Assembly (NCBI RefSeq): GCF_003286415.2
Contig: NZ_CP043450.1
Span: 1,612,001-1,676,000 of the forward strand
From: Mucilaginibacter rubeus
Lineage (GTDB): Bacteria > Bacteroidota > Bacteroidia > Sphingobacteriales > Sphingobacteriaceae
Direction: 5' to 3'
DNA length: 64,000 bases
The stretch's first letter is position 1; each line of letters begins with the position of its first letter. This document shows, piece after piece, positions 44,030 through 52,776 of the stretch. The position numbers were made by a program, and so were the translations under genes. The notes beneath the pieces were generated by a model, which made no database searches, was not told the origin of the DNA, and saw only the letters and a list, made by a program, of their open reading frames with translations.

Positions 44030-45940
44030 TTAATCGTAACCTGCGTAATCCCAGGCGCTTTGATAACCGTTTAGTTGTTCGGCATAACTGATCATATCTG
44101 CATAAAAGGGAGCATAAGCAAGCGTTGAACTATCACCTATCATCACCAGTTTTTTGCGTGCACGGGTCATGGCCACATTCATGCGGCGAATATCGCTCAG
44201 GAAGCCTATCTCGCCGTTGGTGTTGCTACGGGTGAGGCTGATATAAACCACATCACGCTCCTGCCCCTGGAAACTATCAATAGTGTTAACCGCTATTTTA
44301 TCGGCGTAGATCAACAAATCCGGTGAGTCCAATAGTAATTGGTTCAGCACCCGAATCTGTTCTTTATAAGGGGAGATAACGGCAATGGTTGGGAAGTTTT
44401 CCGGGGTATAATGCTCCCGGAGTTCGCCAACCAGTTTATGAAGATGTTTGAACAGAAACGCGGCTTCTTCAGGATTTGCTGTGCTTGTACCTTCCTGCTT
44501 TTCATCAAAACCACATCCGGCGGTATCCACAAAACTAAGCGGAATATCTCCCGGGAATAACAACCGGCTTGCTACCGACTCATGGGCTTTTAACCTGTCA
44601 TCATAAAACTCCTTTGACGAAAAGCCCATGATGGCCTCGTTCATCCGGTATTGTTCTTCAAGTAACACAACCGCTTCGGGATATAAGGCGGCGCATTTCT
44701 CAAGCAAGGTGATGCTCAGTCCTTCCTTTGCCGCCTGCTGTGATTTGATGGTAGGCGGGAGTTGCAAATGATCGCCGGCGAGGATCACTTTTTTTGCTTT
44801 TGATATCGGGATCCAGCAGGCAGGCTCAAGCGCCTGCCCGGCTTCGTCAATAACTACCGTGTTGAATTTTAAATCGCGGATGGTATAGTGATTGGCGCCT
44901 ACAAGCGTGGCTGTAATGATCTGTGCTTTACTGATCAGGTCTTCGGCAATAAATTGTTCGGTTTTATCTACTTCTTTGATGATTTGATGTGCCGCGTCAA
45001 AAAGCGCCTTACGCTGGTCGCGCTCGGCCTTGCCAAAATTGCGCTTGTATTTATGCGCCATGTTTTTGTACTCAGAAGCCTGCTTTTTAAGCTTCTTGAT
45101 CTCCTTCATGTCGGCATGGGTACTTATCCTGCTATCTAAAGTCAGCGACATCAGTTTTTCAGATACCCTGGCCGGGTTGCCAATACGGAGTACGTTTAAG
45201 CCTTCATTACTTAGCTTTTCGCTCAGGAGATCAACAGCAGTATTGCTCGGGGCTACCACCAAAATCTGTTGCTTATTATGTTTGATAAGGGCTTTAATGG
45301 CCTGCACGAGTGTGGTTGTTTTACCGGTACCCGGAGGGCCATGAACTACGGCCAGCTCCTGCGCGTCAACTATTTTATGGACGGCTTGTTGTTGTGAAGC
45401 ATTTAAGCCATTAAGCGGGGAATGAATGGTTTCGGAAACAAAAGACGGTGCACTTTGGCCGGTTAGTACGCGGGTAAGGTGACCTTCTTTGTTATCATCA
45501 ACGAGTTTAGCAGATAATTTAAGCGCTTTCTGCATTTCATCGTAGCTGTTGTCGTCAAACAACAGATCGATGCCGAGCTTGCCGTTACGGCTCCAGTCCG
45601 GTAATTCGTCGGTATTAAGGGTTAGTTTTAGCCGGTTACCGCCCTGGTATGAAACGGTTCCGTTTATACGATCTGTTTTGGCATCATGGTTTGAAAACAA
45701 GGCTGCCGAGGCGCCAAACCTGAACTGGTGACTAAGATCCTGGTGCGATGGCCGCTCAACTTCGACAGTGAGGTAATCACCTCTGCCTATTTCGGTGCCT
45801 TTAATGGCTATGGGATACCAGGTAAGCCCTGCTGCCCTTCGCTCAGTGGCCGAAGATGTTTCCGTTAATTTGAGGTAAGCCTGGCGGTCTTCGTCCTGCT
45901 CAATTTGTAATAGGTTAAGCAGTTTTTTAAAATAGTCCAT
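44030..45940 (-). CDS. Upf1/Dna2/IGHMBP2-type superfamily 1B helicase
   Basis: 636 residues, ATP-dependent 5'-3' nucleic-acid helicase. An N-terminal beta-barrel/stalk region (about 1-170) precedes the helicase core: Walker A GPPGTGKTTT (201-210), DEAGQ (motif II), GDHLQLPP (motif III), EEQYRMN (IV), TIDSFQGQERDVVYISLTRS (V) and NVAMTRARKKL (VI). The order and N-terminal insert resemble IGHMBP2-like bacterial proteins. Role may be in RNA turnover or DNA repair; unknown in this group. A TACCTTTG box ends 4 bases before the ATG, so the transcript may be nearly leaderless. Confidence 0.92.
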   Translation of the reverse strand: MDYFKKLLNLLQIEQDEDRQAYLKLTETSSATERRAAGLTWYPIAIKGTEIGRGDYLTVEVERPSHQDLSHQFRFGASAALFSNHDAKTDRINGTVSYQGGNRLKLTLNTDELPDWSRNGKLGIDLLFDDNSYDEMQKALKLSAKLVDDNKEGHLTRVLTGQSAPSFVSETIHSPLNGLNASQQQAVHKIVDAQELAVVHGPPGTGKTTTLVQAIKALIKHNKQQILVVAPSNTAVDLLSEKLSNEGLNVLRIGNPARVSEKLMSLTLDSRISTHADMKEIKKLKKQASEYKNMAHKYKRNFGKAERDQRKALFDAAHQIIKEVDKTEQFIAEDLISKAQIITATLVGANHYTIRDLKFNTVVIDEAGQALEPACWIPISKAKKVILAGDHLQLPPTIKSQQAAKEGLSITLLEKCAALYPEAVVLLEEQYRMNEAIMGFSSKEFYDDRLKAHESVASRLLFPGDIPLSFVDTAGCGFDEKQEGTSTANPEEAAFLFKHLHKLVGELREHYTPENFPTIAVISPYKEQIRVLNQLLLDSPDLLIYADKIAVNTIDSFQGQERDVVYISLTRSNTNGEIGFLSDIRRMNVAMTRARKKLVMIGDSSTLAYAPFYADMISYAEQLNGYQSAWDYAGYD

Positions 45941-45944
45941 TTTG

Positions 45945-45952
45945 CAAAGGTA
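45945..45952 (-). promoter_or_regulatory. -7 box directly before the helicase start
   Basis: TACCTTTG on the minus strand, four bases before the ATG at 45940. If used, mRNA begins at or next to the start codon. No matching -33 element was seen. Confidence 0.4.
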
Positions 45953-45993
45953 AAGTTTAGCGCCGGCATTTATCTGATGCCATAAAACGCAAA

Positions 45994-46015
45994 AAGGAGC
46001 CTTTAGGGGCTCCTT
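45994..46015 (-). terminator. Terminator of the Cys-rich response regulator
   Basis: 8-bp stem (45994-46001 with 46008-46015), minus-strand read ends in a T run (A run on plus). Confidence 0.65.
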
Positions 46016-46035
46016 CTATAAATCTTATAATTATT

Positions 46036-46701
46036 TTACCAGTTAGATGCCGGTTTCAAATCAACGCCAGCTGTATTCCTGGAAAGTTCTTCGTTTATTT
46101 TGCCCAAAAAATGCCTTGTTAATGGTTTAGAAATAAAGCTTTTAACAAATGGGTAGGCTTTGATCCGTTTTTGGTCGGAAGGGTCGACGGAGTTTGAAAT
46201 AATATATATCGAAACTGGTTTAGCCAGCGAACGGTAAATGTCGTTAAACAAATCTAAAAACTCCCAGCCATCCATTACCGGCATATCCAGATCAAGGAAA
46301 ATTATGTTGGGTATTTCAGCGTGCCTGTTACGGTTACTGTAAATGTTTTTGTAAACAGGTTCGGGATCCATATAAAAACTCGCGTTAAGCCAGTTTTCTT
46401 TCAGGATACTCTTAACTGTTTCGTGAAAAATAATATCGTCATCAACAATTGCTACCGAACGGTGTTGATCGTCTTTAATAAGATTAAGAATGTCCTTTTT
46501 TATCTCGATAAGCAATGGTGATAAAAGCTCGGCACCACATTCAATACAATTGAGTGTACGTGATAGCGCAACTTCAAGCGGAACTTGTATTGACAGACAG
46601 GTAGTATCGTTATATATAGAGGCAGCACATTCTTTATTAAAGCAGTAACATGTGATCTTTTCGGCGTTGGTCATAGTGAAGGTTTTATTTATTTCGTTCA
46701 T
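46036..46701 (-). CDS. Response regulator receiver protein with N-terminal cysteine-rich module
   Basis: 221 residues. The C-terminal receiver domain (about 80-205) has the acidic pocket D87-D89 (VAIVDDDIIF), phospho-acceptor D137 (IIFLDLDMPVMDGW), Ser/Thr switch in YIISNS and the Lys in FISKPLT, so it should be phosphorylatable. Ahead lies a cysteine-rich region with CYCFNKEC (C18, C20, C25), C35 and CIEC (C52, C55), which could form a zinc-binding ribbon or a redox site. No output domain follows and no histidine kinase gene is adjacent. A downstream Met (MTNAEK, residue 10) is an alternative start. Confidence 0.82.
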   Translation of the reverse strand: MNEINKTFTMTNAEKITCYCFNKECAASIYNDTTCLSIQVPLEVALSRTLNCIECGAELLSPLLIEIKKDILNLIKDDQHRSVAIVDDDIIFHETVKSILKENWLNASFYMDPEPVYKNIYSNRNRHAEIPNIIFLDLDMPVMDGWEFLDLFNDIYRSLAKPVSIYIISNSVDPSDQKRIKAYPFVKSFISKPLTRHFLGKINEELSRNTAGVDLKPASNW

Positions 46702-47048
46702 TTGTGCCTCAACATTGATGCCCTTTTGTTTGTTTGTAAGAAAATAATTACAAAATTTCTCTGTTTTTCACAAAGGTTGATGTTTTTATTTGTTTTAAGT
46801 AATTGATTTTTAATTATTTATGGTGGTTCATTAGAATCGTTATTTTGTTATGTTTTGATAAGAAACACTTGCCATTAGCTGTATTTTAAATATAAATAAG
46901 ATGTGCAGTAGATGCAAGTGTGTTTTTTTATACCCCGTTTGTATACTTAAAATAACAATTGCCTCAGTTTTTTCCCGGAAATGCAATATGAATGGTAATA
47001 AAACCACGGCTACTTTTTTTTGTTATATTAGAACAATAAACTATTAGC
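46702..47048. other. AT-rich intergenic region
   Basis: 347 bases between divergent genes, strongly AT-rich, with no ORF, clear inverted repeat or TAnnTTTG box that I could pick out. Probably holds the promoters of both flanking genes. Confidence 0.4.
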
Positions 47049-47582
47049 ATGAGCCGGTCAGTCAACGTTATATTTTGCATTTTTTTTTTATTGATGTTAC
47101 AGGCCTGCCAGAGTAACCGGCAAGCTAATAATTACAATAAAGCACAGATAGATGATAACGGCATGCTGTTTCTCAAAAGCGGCGAAGAATCTACCCTTGC
47201 ATCAGTCAAGGCATCGGGTCTGGCCATAGCTAATTCAAAAAATCAACGTGTTATTCAGTTTGCCAAACTGATGATTGATGATCACACTATGCTGGCGGAT
47301 GATTTCAAGAAACTAAAAACGGATAACCTTATTACCGATTCGGTTACGATAAATCCTATTCACCAGCAAATGATCAATGATCTGGATGTTAAGAAAGCCG
47401 CGGCGTTTGACAGGGCTTATATCCAAATGGTGATTAATGATCACGTAGATCAGATTGCATTATATAAAACCGTAGGGAAAGATAAAAAGAATGCTTCTCT
47501 TGCCGATTTTGCCAACAAAACCTTGCCCGGCTTACAAGCTCACTTAGATACAGCGAAACTGATCAGCACTACTTTAAAATAA
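47049..47582 (+). CDS. DUF4142 ferritin-like lipoprotein
   Basis: 177 residues with a lipobox LQAC (Cys about residue 20). The rest is a four-helix ferritin-like DUF4142 domain with KASGLAIANSKNQRVIQFAKLMIDDH and YIQMVINDHVDQIALYK, whose His residues are conserved in the family. Function is not established; members are abundant in soil Bacteroidota. Its 3' end overlaps the convergent DUF763 gene by 9 bases. Confidence 0.9.
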   Translation: MSRSVNVIFCIFFLLMLQACQSNRQANNYNKAQIDDNGMLFLKSGEESTLASVKASGLAIANSKNQRVIQFAKLMIDDHTMLADDFKKLKTDNLITDSVTINPIHQQMINDLDVKKAAAFDRAYIQMVINDHVDQIALYKTVGKDKKNASLADFANKTLPGLQAHLDTAKLISTTLK

Positions 47583-48776
47583 CTTTAATTGCTGCTCAAC
47601 CGGTGGTTTGGCTTTGCCAAAAACTGTACGACCGCCATATTTCCATGAATCGTTACGCTCTTTTTCAACCACTTTATCAAAGTTTGCATTGGGTGTGAAA
47701 TCTTTTTCGGCTCTTTCTGCTATTTGAGACAGGCGTTTAATAGCCTCATTTTTATCATTGTTACCCATTTTGGCTTTTTGAATGGCCGTTTGCAGGGTGT
47801 TTAAGGTTTCATCATAAACTTTGGTAGGCACGGGGAAGGGGGCACCGTCCTTACCACCATGAGCAAAGGAAAACCTGGCCGGGTCTTTAAACCGTGAAGG
47901 CGTACCATGAATCACTTCACTCACCAACGCCAGCGATTGTAGTGTGCGCGGCCCTAAGCCTTGCAGCAATAGCAAATCTTCAAAGTCTTTGGGCTGTTTT
48001 TCGTGAGCGAGCCAAAGCACGGCCCCCAAACGTTTAAGGTCAACATCCTTGGCGTGTACTTCGTGATGACTTGGCATTACCAGTTTGCTAATCTCATTGA
48101 TCATGGTACCAGGATTTTCAGCCGCGATCTGCATAACTCCGTTGCGGGAGCCGTTGGCTTCCTTGTCTGTCATATTAAGTATATAACCGTTGTTTTTGCC
48201 GTAGATAAAAGTATGCGGATCATCAACAAATGAACTTAATTGTTCCGAATGCCAGTGATATCTTCGTGCTGTGCCGCTGGCATCACTCATGCCTTGCTGT
48301 ACTACGGCCCATTTGCCGGTATCGCTTAAAATAAAATTATGGGTATAAAGCTGGAAGCCATCCTGAATAGCGGTATTATCAACCTTAGCACTAAGCTTGC
48401 TGCATTTTACCAGGTAATTACCGTCGAGCCCGGTTGTTTCGCCTACTTTTAAAAGTTCGGCCGGTGTTTGGGTAGAATGTTTGCCTTTACCGCCGCAAAT
48501 GTAAATTCCCAGTTCGCGGCTATGCGGATTGATGGATTTTTTTAAAGCCCCCATTACTGAAGTGGTTATGCCCGATGAATGCCAGTCCATCCCCATAACG
48601 GCACCTAAACTCTGAAACCAAAACGGATCGCTTAACCGGCGAAGCACCTCATCCTTACCATAATCCATCACAATGGTTTCCACCACGGCAAGGCCAAGCT
48701 TAGCCATTCGTTCGGCAAGCCATTGCGGTACATAGCCATAATGTAAAGGTAAGTCAGCACTGCCCGATCGCTTCAT
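47574..48776 (-). CDS. DUF763 domain protein with helix-hairpin-helix
   Basis: 400 residues of the DUF763 family: MKRSGSADLPLHYGYVPQWL at the start, a central ELGIYICGGKGKHSTQTP, and HWHSEQLSSFVDDPH. Around residues 268-290 lies a helix-hairpin-helix-like motif LLLLQGLGPRTLQSLALVSE, followed by PARFSFAHGGKDGAPFPV. DUF763 is shared with archaea and many bacteria and has no established role; the HhH suggests DNA binding. It is a single gene converging on DUF4142. Confidence 0.9.
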   Translation of the reverse strand: MKRSGSADLPLHYGYVPQWLAERMAKLGLAVVETIVMDYGKDEVLRRLSDPFWFQSLGAVMGMDWHSSGITTSVMGALKKSINPHSRELGIYICGGKGKHSTQTPAELLKVGETTGLDGNYLVKCSKLSAKVDNTAIQDGFQLYTHNFILSDTGKWAVVQQGMSDASGTARRYHWHSEQLSSFVDDPHTFIYGKNNGYILNMTDKEANGSRNGVMQIAAENPGTMINEISKLVMPSHHEVHAKDVDLKRLGAVLWLAHEKQPKDFEDLLLLQGLGPRTLQSLALVSEVIHGTPSRFKDPARFSFAHGGKDGAPFPVPTKVYDETLNTLQTAIQKAKMGNNDKNEAIKRLSQIAERAEKDFTPNANFDKVVEKERNDSWKYGGRTVFGKAKPPVEQQLKLF

Positions 48777-48819
48777 ACTAACAAAGTTAGTAAAAATAAC
48801 AGAACCTTGATGCGCTTGA

Positions 48820-48935
48820 TTTTAGGATTTCCTGATAGTACTACACGTATTATTGGGATAACGCATATTTAGTTGACTAAAGAATTCCTTGAATGTATAA
48901 TCTGTCAAGGAATCCTTTAATCCTAAAAATCAGGG
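48820..48935. repeat. Nested palindromes between DUF763 and acyl-CoA ligase
   Basis: Outer words TTGATTTTAGGATTT (48820-48834) and AATCCTAAAAATCAG (48919-48933); inner arms AAAGAATTCCTTGA (48879-48892) and TCAAGGAATCCTTT (48905-48918) pair at 13 of 14. Follows the ligase stop on the minus strand. Confidence 0.6.
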
Positions 48936-48941
48936 TTCTGT

Positions 48942-50852
48942 TTAATCTTCCTCAGCCTCGCCAACATAAAGCTCATCAATATCGGCTGCGTATTTTTTCT
49001 CGATGACTTTGCGTTTGGCTTTCATGGTAGGGGTGATCTCACCTTCTTCCATACTAAACGGGTTGCGTTTTACCTTGAATGATTTAATCCTTTCAAACTT
49101 AGCAAGCTCGTTGCTGTACTTGCGGATGTCGGCACCAATCCAGTCCACAATTTCTTTTTCGTCAACAAAAGCTTCAGTACGTTCAAAAAACTCGTTTTGA
49201 AGGTTAAAGTTTTCCTGCAAGGCTTCGCGAGCGGGAACGATGATGGCTGCGATATATTCGCGTTTATCCCCCACTAAAAATACCTGCTCAATTTTAGGGC
49301 TTTTGAGGTAGGTGTTTTCTACCGGGGTTGGATAGATATTTTTACCGTATGCGTTAACCAGCATGTTCTTCAGTCGGTCGGTGATCTGAAGGTTGCCACG
49401 GAAAAAACGACCAATATCGCCGGTGTGGAACCAACCATGGCTATCAATTACTGTAGCGGTTTCTTCGGGTTTGTTCCAGTAACCTTTCATTACGCAATGT
49501 CCGCGTACAATAATTTCACCTTCCTCGGTAAGGGTATCTTCTTTAAAGTTATCGTGTGTTTGAACAGAGTAGATATGTTTGGTATCTACATTTTGAATAG
49601 CAACTTCAATACCCGGAATAATACGGCCAACAGTACCGTAAATCACCCTGTGGCGTTCGGTGACTGCCATTACCGGCGATGTTTCCGTTAAACCAAAACC
49701 TTCCAATATCACGATACCCAGGTCGCCGAAAAATTCGCCAATGTTTTTAGGCAACGCGCCACCGCCCGACACCATGAATTTTAAACGACCGCCGGTTTTT
49801 TCCTTGATCTTGCTGAATACCAGTTTCTCGGCAACACCATGTTGTGCTTTCAGGATAGTGCCCGGCGATTTGCCAGCTTCCTGTGCAAGGCGTACTTTTT
49901 TACCTATCTCAAATGCCCATAAGAAGATCTTGGTTTTTAAGCCACCGGCAGATGTACCACTTTTGATGGCCCTGTCGTGAATACGCTCCAGTAACCGTGG
50001 TACACAGCAAAGTATGGTAGGTTTAACCTCGGCCATATTTTTGGCCAGTAATTCCAAACTTTGGGCGAAAGCTATTTGCGAACCTTGGTGAATTGCGATA
50101 TGATAAATGGTACGCTCAAATACGTGCGATAAAGGCAGGAACGACAAGAACCTGTCTGTTTTTTCAACAAACGGGATCTGGATCAGACTGTTGATCGTGT
50201 TTTGGGTAAGGTTATGATGCGTGAGCACTACGCCTTTAGGTACGCCTGTAGTGCCCGAAGTGTAGATGAGGCATGAAGTATCTGTTGTTAAAATAGCTTC
50301 ACGGGCTGCATTGATAGCTGAACGGTATTGCTCAACCAATTTACGGCCTTCGGTTATAACTTCATCAAAACTAATAACACCGGCATTGAGGCTTACCTTA
50401 TCACTGAATTTTTCAAAGTCATCAAATGCAGGGATCAGGCGGATCAGCTCGGGGCAATTGTTTGCTACTTTTAATACTTTCCTGAACAGGAACGGATTAC
50501 CGCAAATGATGGTACGTGCTCCCGAATCGTTCAGAATATACTCAATCTCATTTTCTGTAAGGGTTGGATATATTGAAGTATTAACAGCGCCTATCTGTTG
50601 CAGGGCCTGATCATAATAAACATAGTTTGGGCCGTTTTCGATGATAAGCGAAAGCCTGTCGCCTTTTTTTATGCCGATATGCAGGAACCAGGCCGAAATA
50701 GCGTCAACCTTCTCTAAAACCTCACCATAGCTAATCTCAACCCAGGTATCTTTAACTTTATGCAACAGAAAAGTATGATCTAAGGGATGGATATTGGCAA
50801 CGGTATTGCGAATGAAACTCGGAACAGTTGAAAGCTCGGTATTGTTAGTCAT
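48942..50852 (-). CDS. Long-chain acyl-CoA synthetase (AMP-forming)
   Basis: 636 residues, adenylate-forming enzyme that activates fatty acids to acyl-CoA. Motifs: P-loop SCLIYTSGTTGVPKGVVL (about residues 192-209), LEGFGLTETSPV, and GWFHTGDIGRF with the Asp of the adenylation site, plus NGYGKNIYPTPVEN-like VNAYGKNIYPTPVE. The long form with an N-terminal extension matches FadD15/ACSL-like enzymes of the Bacteroidota. Membrane-associated in function but no TM. Promoter TTG-N18-TAGATTTG precedes it. Single gene. Confidence 0.93.
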   Translation of the reverse strand: MTNNTELSTVPSFIRNTVANIHPLDHTFLLHKVKDTWVEISYGEVLEKVDAISAWFLHIGIKKGDRLSLIIENGPNYVYYDQALQQIGAVNTSIYPTLTENEIEYILNDSGARTIICGNPFLFRKVLKVANNCPELIRLIPAFDDFEKFSDKVSLNAGVISFDEVITEGRKLVEQYRSAINAAREAILTTDTSCLIYTSGTTGVPKGVVLTHHNLTQNTINSLIQIPFVEKTDRFLSFLPLSHVFERTIYHIAIHQGSQIAFAQSLELLAKNMAEVKPTILCCVPRLLERIHDRAIKSGTSAGGLKTKIFLWAFEIGKKVRLAQEAGKSPGTILKAQHGVAEKLVFSKIKEKTGGRLKFMVSGGGALPKNIGEFFGDLGIVILEGFGLTETSPVMAVTERHRVIYGTVGRIIPGIEVAIQNVDTKHIYSVQTHDNFKEDTLTEEGEIIVRGHCVMKGYWNKPEETATVIDSHGWFHTGDIGRFFRGNLQITDRLKNMLVNAYGKNIYPTPVENTYLKSPKIEQVFLVGDKREYIAAIIVPAREALQENFNLQNEFFERTEAFVDEKEIVDWIGADIRKYSNELAKFERIKSFKVKRNPFSMEEGEITPTMKAKRKVIEKKYAADIDELYVGEAEED

Positions 50853-50874
50853 TTATATAATTGGATATTGGAAA

Positions 50875-50903
50875 CAAATCTAAATCTATTTTTATAAAAA
50901 CAA
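50875..50903 (-). promoter_or_regulatory. Promoter of the acyl-CoA ligase gene
   Basis: On the minus strand TTG (50903-50901), 18 bases, TAGATTTG (50882-50875), 22 bases before the ATG. Confidence 0.6.
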
Positions 50904-50999
50904 GCATTGACACAGGTATTTGACAAAGGTGTTTTGTTTTACTTTTTACTGATGCGGATTTATGCCAACACTTATTAACTTGTATAAAAAACAACAACC

Positions 51000-51596
51000 A
51001 TGAAAATAATTATAATTGGTGCCTCAGGCACAATAGGCAGAAAAGTTACGGAAGCGCTGGAAGGAAAACACATCATCATCACCGCGGGCTCAAAAACAGG
51101 CGCTTTTCAGTTAGATATTACCTCTCCGGAGTCCATTGAAGCATTTTTTGAAAAGGTTGGCCCGTTTGACGCCTTGATAAGCACAACCGGCTCTGGCCAT
51201 TTTGGTCCGCTTGCAAGTACAACTCCTGCCGATTTTAAAAAAGGTATTGAAAGTAAGTTGCTGGGGCAGATCAACCTGGTATTAATAGGGCAGCATCATA
51301 TTAATGCCAAAGGCTCGTTTACGCTTACCTCGGGCATTCTTTCTGAAGATCCGGTTGTAAACGGTGCTAACCTGGGCACAATCAATGGCGCGTTAAATTC
51401 ATTTGTAATAAGTGCGGCTATTGAACTGGAAAATGGTGTGAGAATTAATGCCATAAGCCCCGGTGTTGTTGAAGATTCGCCTGGCTTTTTTGAATATTTC
51501 CCGGGTCATGAGCCGGTTTCCATGGATAAGGTAGCCAACGCTTACGTAAAAAGCGTGCTTGGAGCTATTACCGGGCAGGTGATCAAGGTTTTTTGA
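51000..51596 (+). CDS. Atypical short-chain dehydrogenase/reductase
   Basis: 198 residues, Rossmann protein with the dinucleotide motif GASGTIG (residues 8-14), DITSPESIEAFFEKVG and a catalytic-site Ser in LTSGI. The usual YxxxK is missing; the equivalent segment reads LGTINGALNSFV, as in a known group of short SDRs of unknown reaction. INAISPGVVEDSP is the conserved C-terminal turn. Probably NAD(P)-dependent, function unknown. The gene ends directly in a 35-bp near-perfect palindrome that may terminate transcription. Confidence 0.88.
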   Translation: MKIIIIGASGTIGRKVTEALEGKHIIITAGSKTGAFQLDITSPESIEAFFEKVGPFDALISTTGSGHFGPLASTTPADFKKGIESKLLGQINLVLIGQHHINAKGSFTLTSGILSEDPVVNGANLGTINGALNSFVISAAIELENGVRINAISPGVVEDSPGFFEYFPGHEPVSMDKVANAYVKSVLGAITGQVIKVF

Positions 51597-51607
51597 TAAA
51601 GCCAACG

Positions 51608-51642
51608 CAGACTTACGAAGTTTTTAAAACTTCGTAAGTCTG
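51608..51642. repeat. Near-perfect palindrome CAGACTTACGAAG...
   Basis: 17-base arms (51608-51624 and 51626-51642) fully complementary around a single central base. Begins 12 bases after the SDR stop, so can form a strong hairpin; the palindrome word CAGACTTACGAAG is one I recognise from other Bacteroidota intergenic regions. Confidence 0.75.
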
Positions 51643-51806
51643 GTGCTGAAAACTTTCCTTATCTTCACTTCATAATTACTATCTCCACATATAAAACAAG
51701 GGTCGCCTAAGGCCCGGCCTGTTGGTACAGGTTCGGTGATACGCTGCTTTCGCGGCAGTGTTTAGTATTGTCTTAAAATTTCTGATCTGTTTTTATTTAA
51801 CCGGTA

Positions 51807-52637
51807 ATGAAAATTACTCCAACATTGGCATTAGGCATGTGCTGCATTTTGATGTGCCTTGCCCAATCCGCAAAATCGTATACTTATATGGATACTATAA
51901 CTAATAAACAAAAGGTACTATCGTTTTATAAACAAATAGTTGGGCTGCGTAAAACAGAGCTGATCCCCGAATTTATTATTGAAAATTATAAACAACATAA
52001 TCCTACAGTTAAACAGGGCAGGGAGGGCGTAACTGAAATGATCAATTATTTAAAAAAGCTGCCGCTGCCACCTGAGGATGCAAAATCACCCATTGTGAGG
52101 GCAATACAGGATGGTGACCTTGTAGTCACCCATCTTGATGTTCAATTTATGGGAAAACGAATGGCAGTGATCGATCTGTTTAAGTTAAAAGATGGCATGT
52201 TGATCGAGCACTGGGATGCTATACAGTCATTACCTGATGAAAGCGGGAAGGTAGTCACCGCTACCAATGGCACAATTGATATTGATCACAATGTTTCTGC
52301 TGAAAGCAGCAAACTTGCTGTTGAGCAATTTTACAAAGCAGTAGTAGATAAGCAACCTGCTGATCCGTTTGTTGATAAAGCATATCTTGAGCATGATGCA
52401 TCGGTGATCACGTCTGGAAAAGGATTAGCTGGCTACCTTGCCAATTCTGAAATGTCAGTCAAAGTTCATCGGATTATTGCTGAGGGTGATTTTGTTGTTG
52501 TACAGTCTCAATTGAACAAGCAGGACAAAGCCTTTATGTTTTATGAGATCTTCCGGGTAGCAAATAATAAAATTGAAGAGCATTGGAGTGTGGAGCAGGC
52601 TATACCTGATGGTGTAACAGCCGAAGATATGTTTTAG
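51807..52637 (+). CDS. Secreted protein with two SnoaL/NTF2-like domains
   Basis: 276 residues. Signal peptide about 1-24 (LAQSAKSYT). Two cone-shaped NTF2/SnoaL repeats follow: residues about 33-145 (VLSFYKQIVG ... HLDVQFMG ... IEHWDAIQ) and about 165-275 (AVEQFYKAVV ... VVVQSQLNKQ ... IEEHWSVEQ). Such domains bind small ligands or act as isomerases/cyclases; no catalytic set can be fixed by eye. Tandem repeats in one secreted chain are less common. Shares a terminator with iscA, which converges from the other side. Confidence 0.8.
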   Translation: MKITPTLALGMCCILMCLAQSAKSYTYMDTITNKQKVLSFYKQIVGLRKTELIPEFIIENYKQHNPTVKQGREGVTEMINYLKKLPLPPEDAKSPIVRAIQDGDLVVTHLDVQFMGKRMAVIDLFKLKDGMLIEHWDAIQSLPDESGKVVTATNGTIDIDHNVSAESSKLAVEQFYKAVVDKQPADPFVDKAYLEHDASVITSGKGLAGYLANSEMSVKVHRIIAEGDFVVVQSQLNKQDKAFMFYEIFRVANNKIEEHWSVEQAIPDGVTAEDMF

Positions 52638-52640
52638 GTA

Positions 52641-52687
52641 GTTCAGCTGAAAGCTGAACCTATAATCAACCACGGGCTGGAAGCCCG
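52641..52687. repeat. Double REP-like hairpins
   Basis: GTTCAGC-TGAAA-GCTGAAC (52641-52659) and CGGGCT-GGA-AGCCCG (52673-52687), both perfect, 4 bases after the SnoaL stop. Confidence 0.55.
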
Positions 52688-52729
52688 CGGCAGTTAAGAT
52701 GGAGACTCACTGCAGTAAACTGACAAACA

Positions 52730-52756
52730 AAAAGAGGCGCTTTAGGCGCCTCTTTT
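52730..52756. terminator. Bidirectional terminator between SnoaL gene and iscA
   Basis: 11-bp perfect stem (52730-52740 with 52746-52756) with a TTTAG loop and T-rich right arm. Confidence 0.85.
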
Positions 52757-52776
52757 CAATTATTTTAAGGTTGAAT

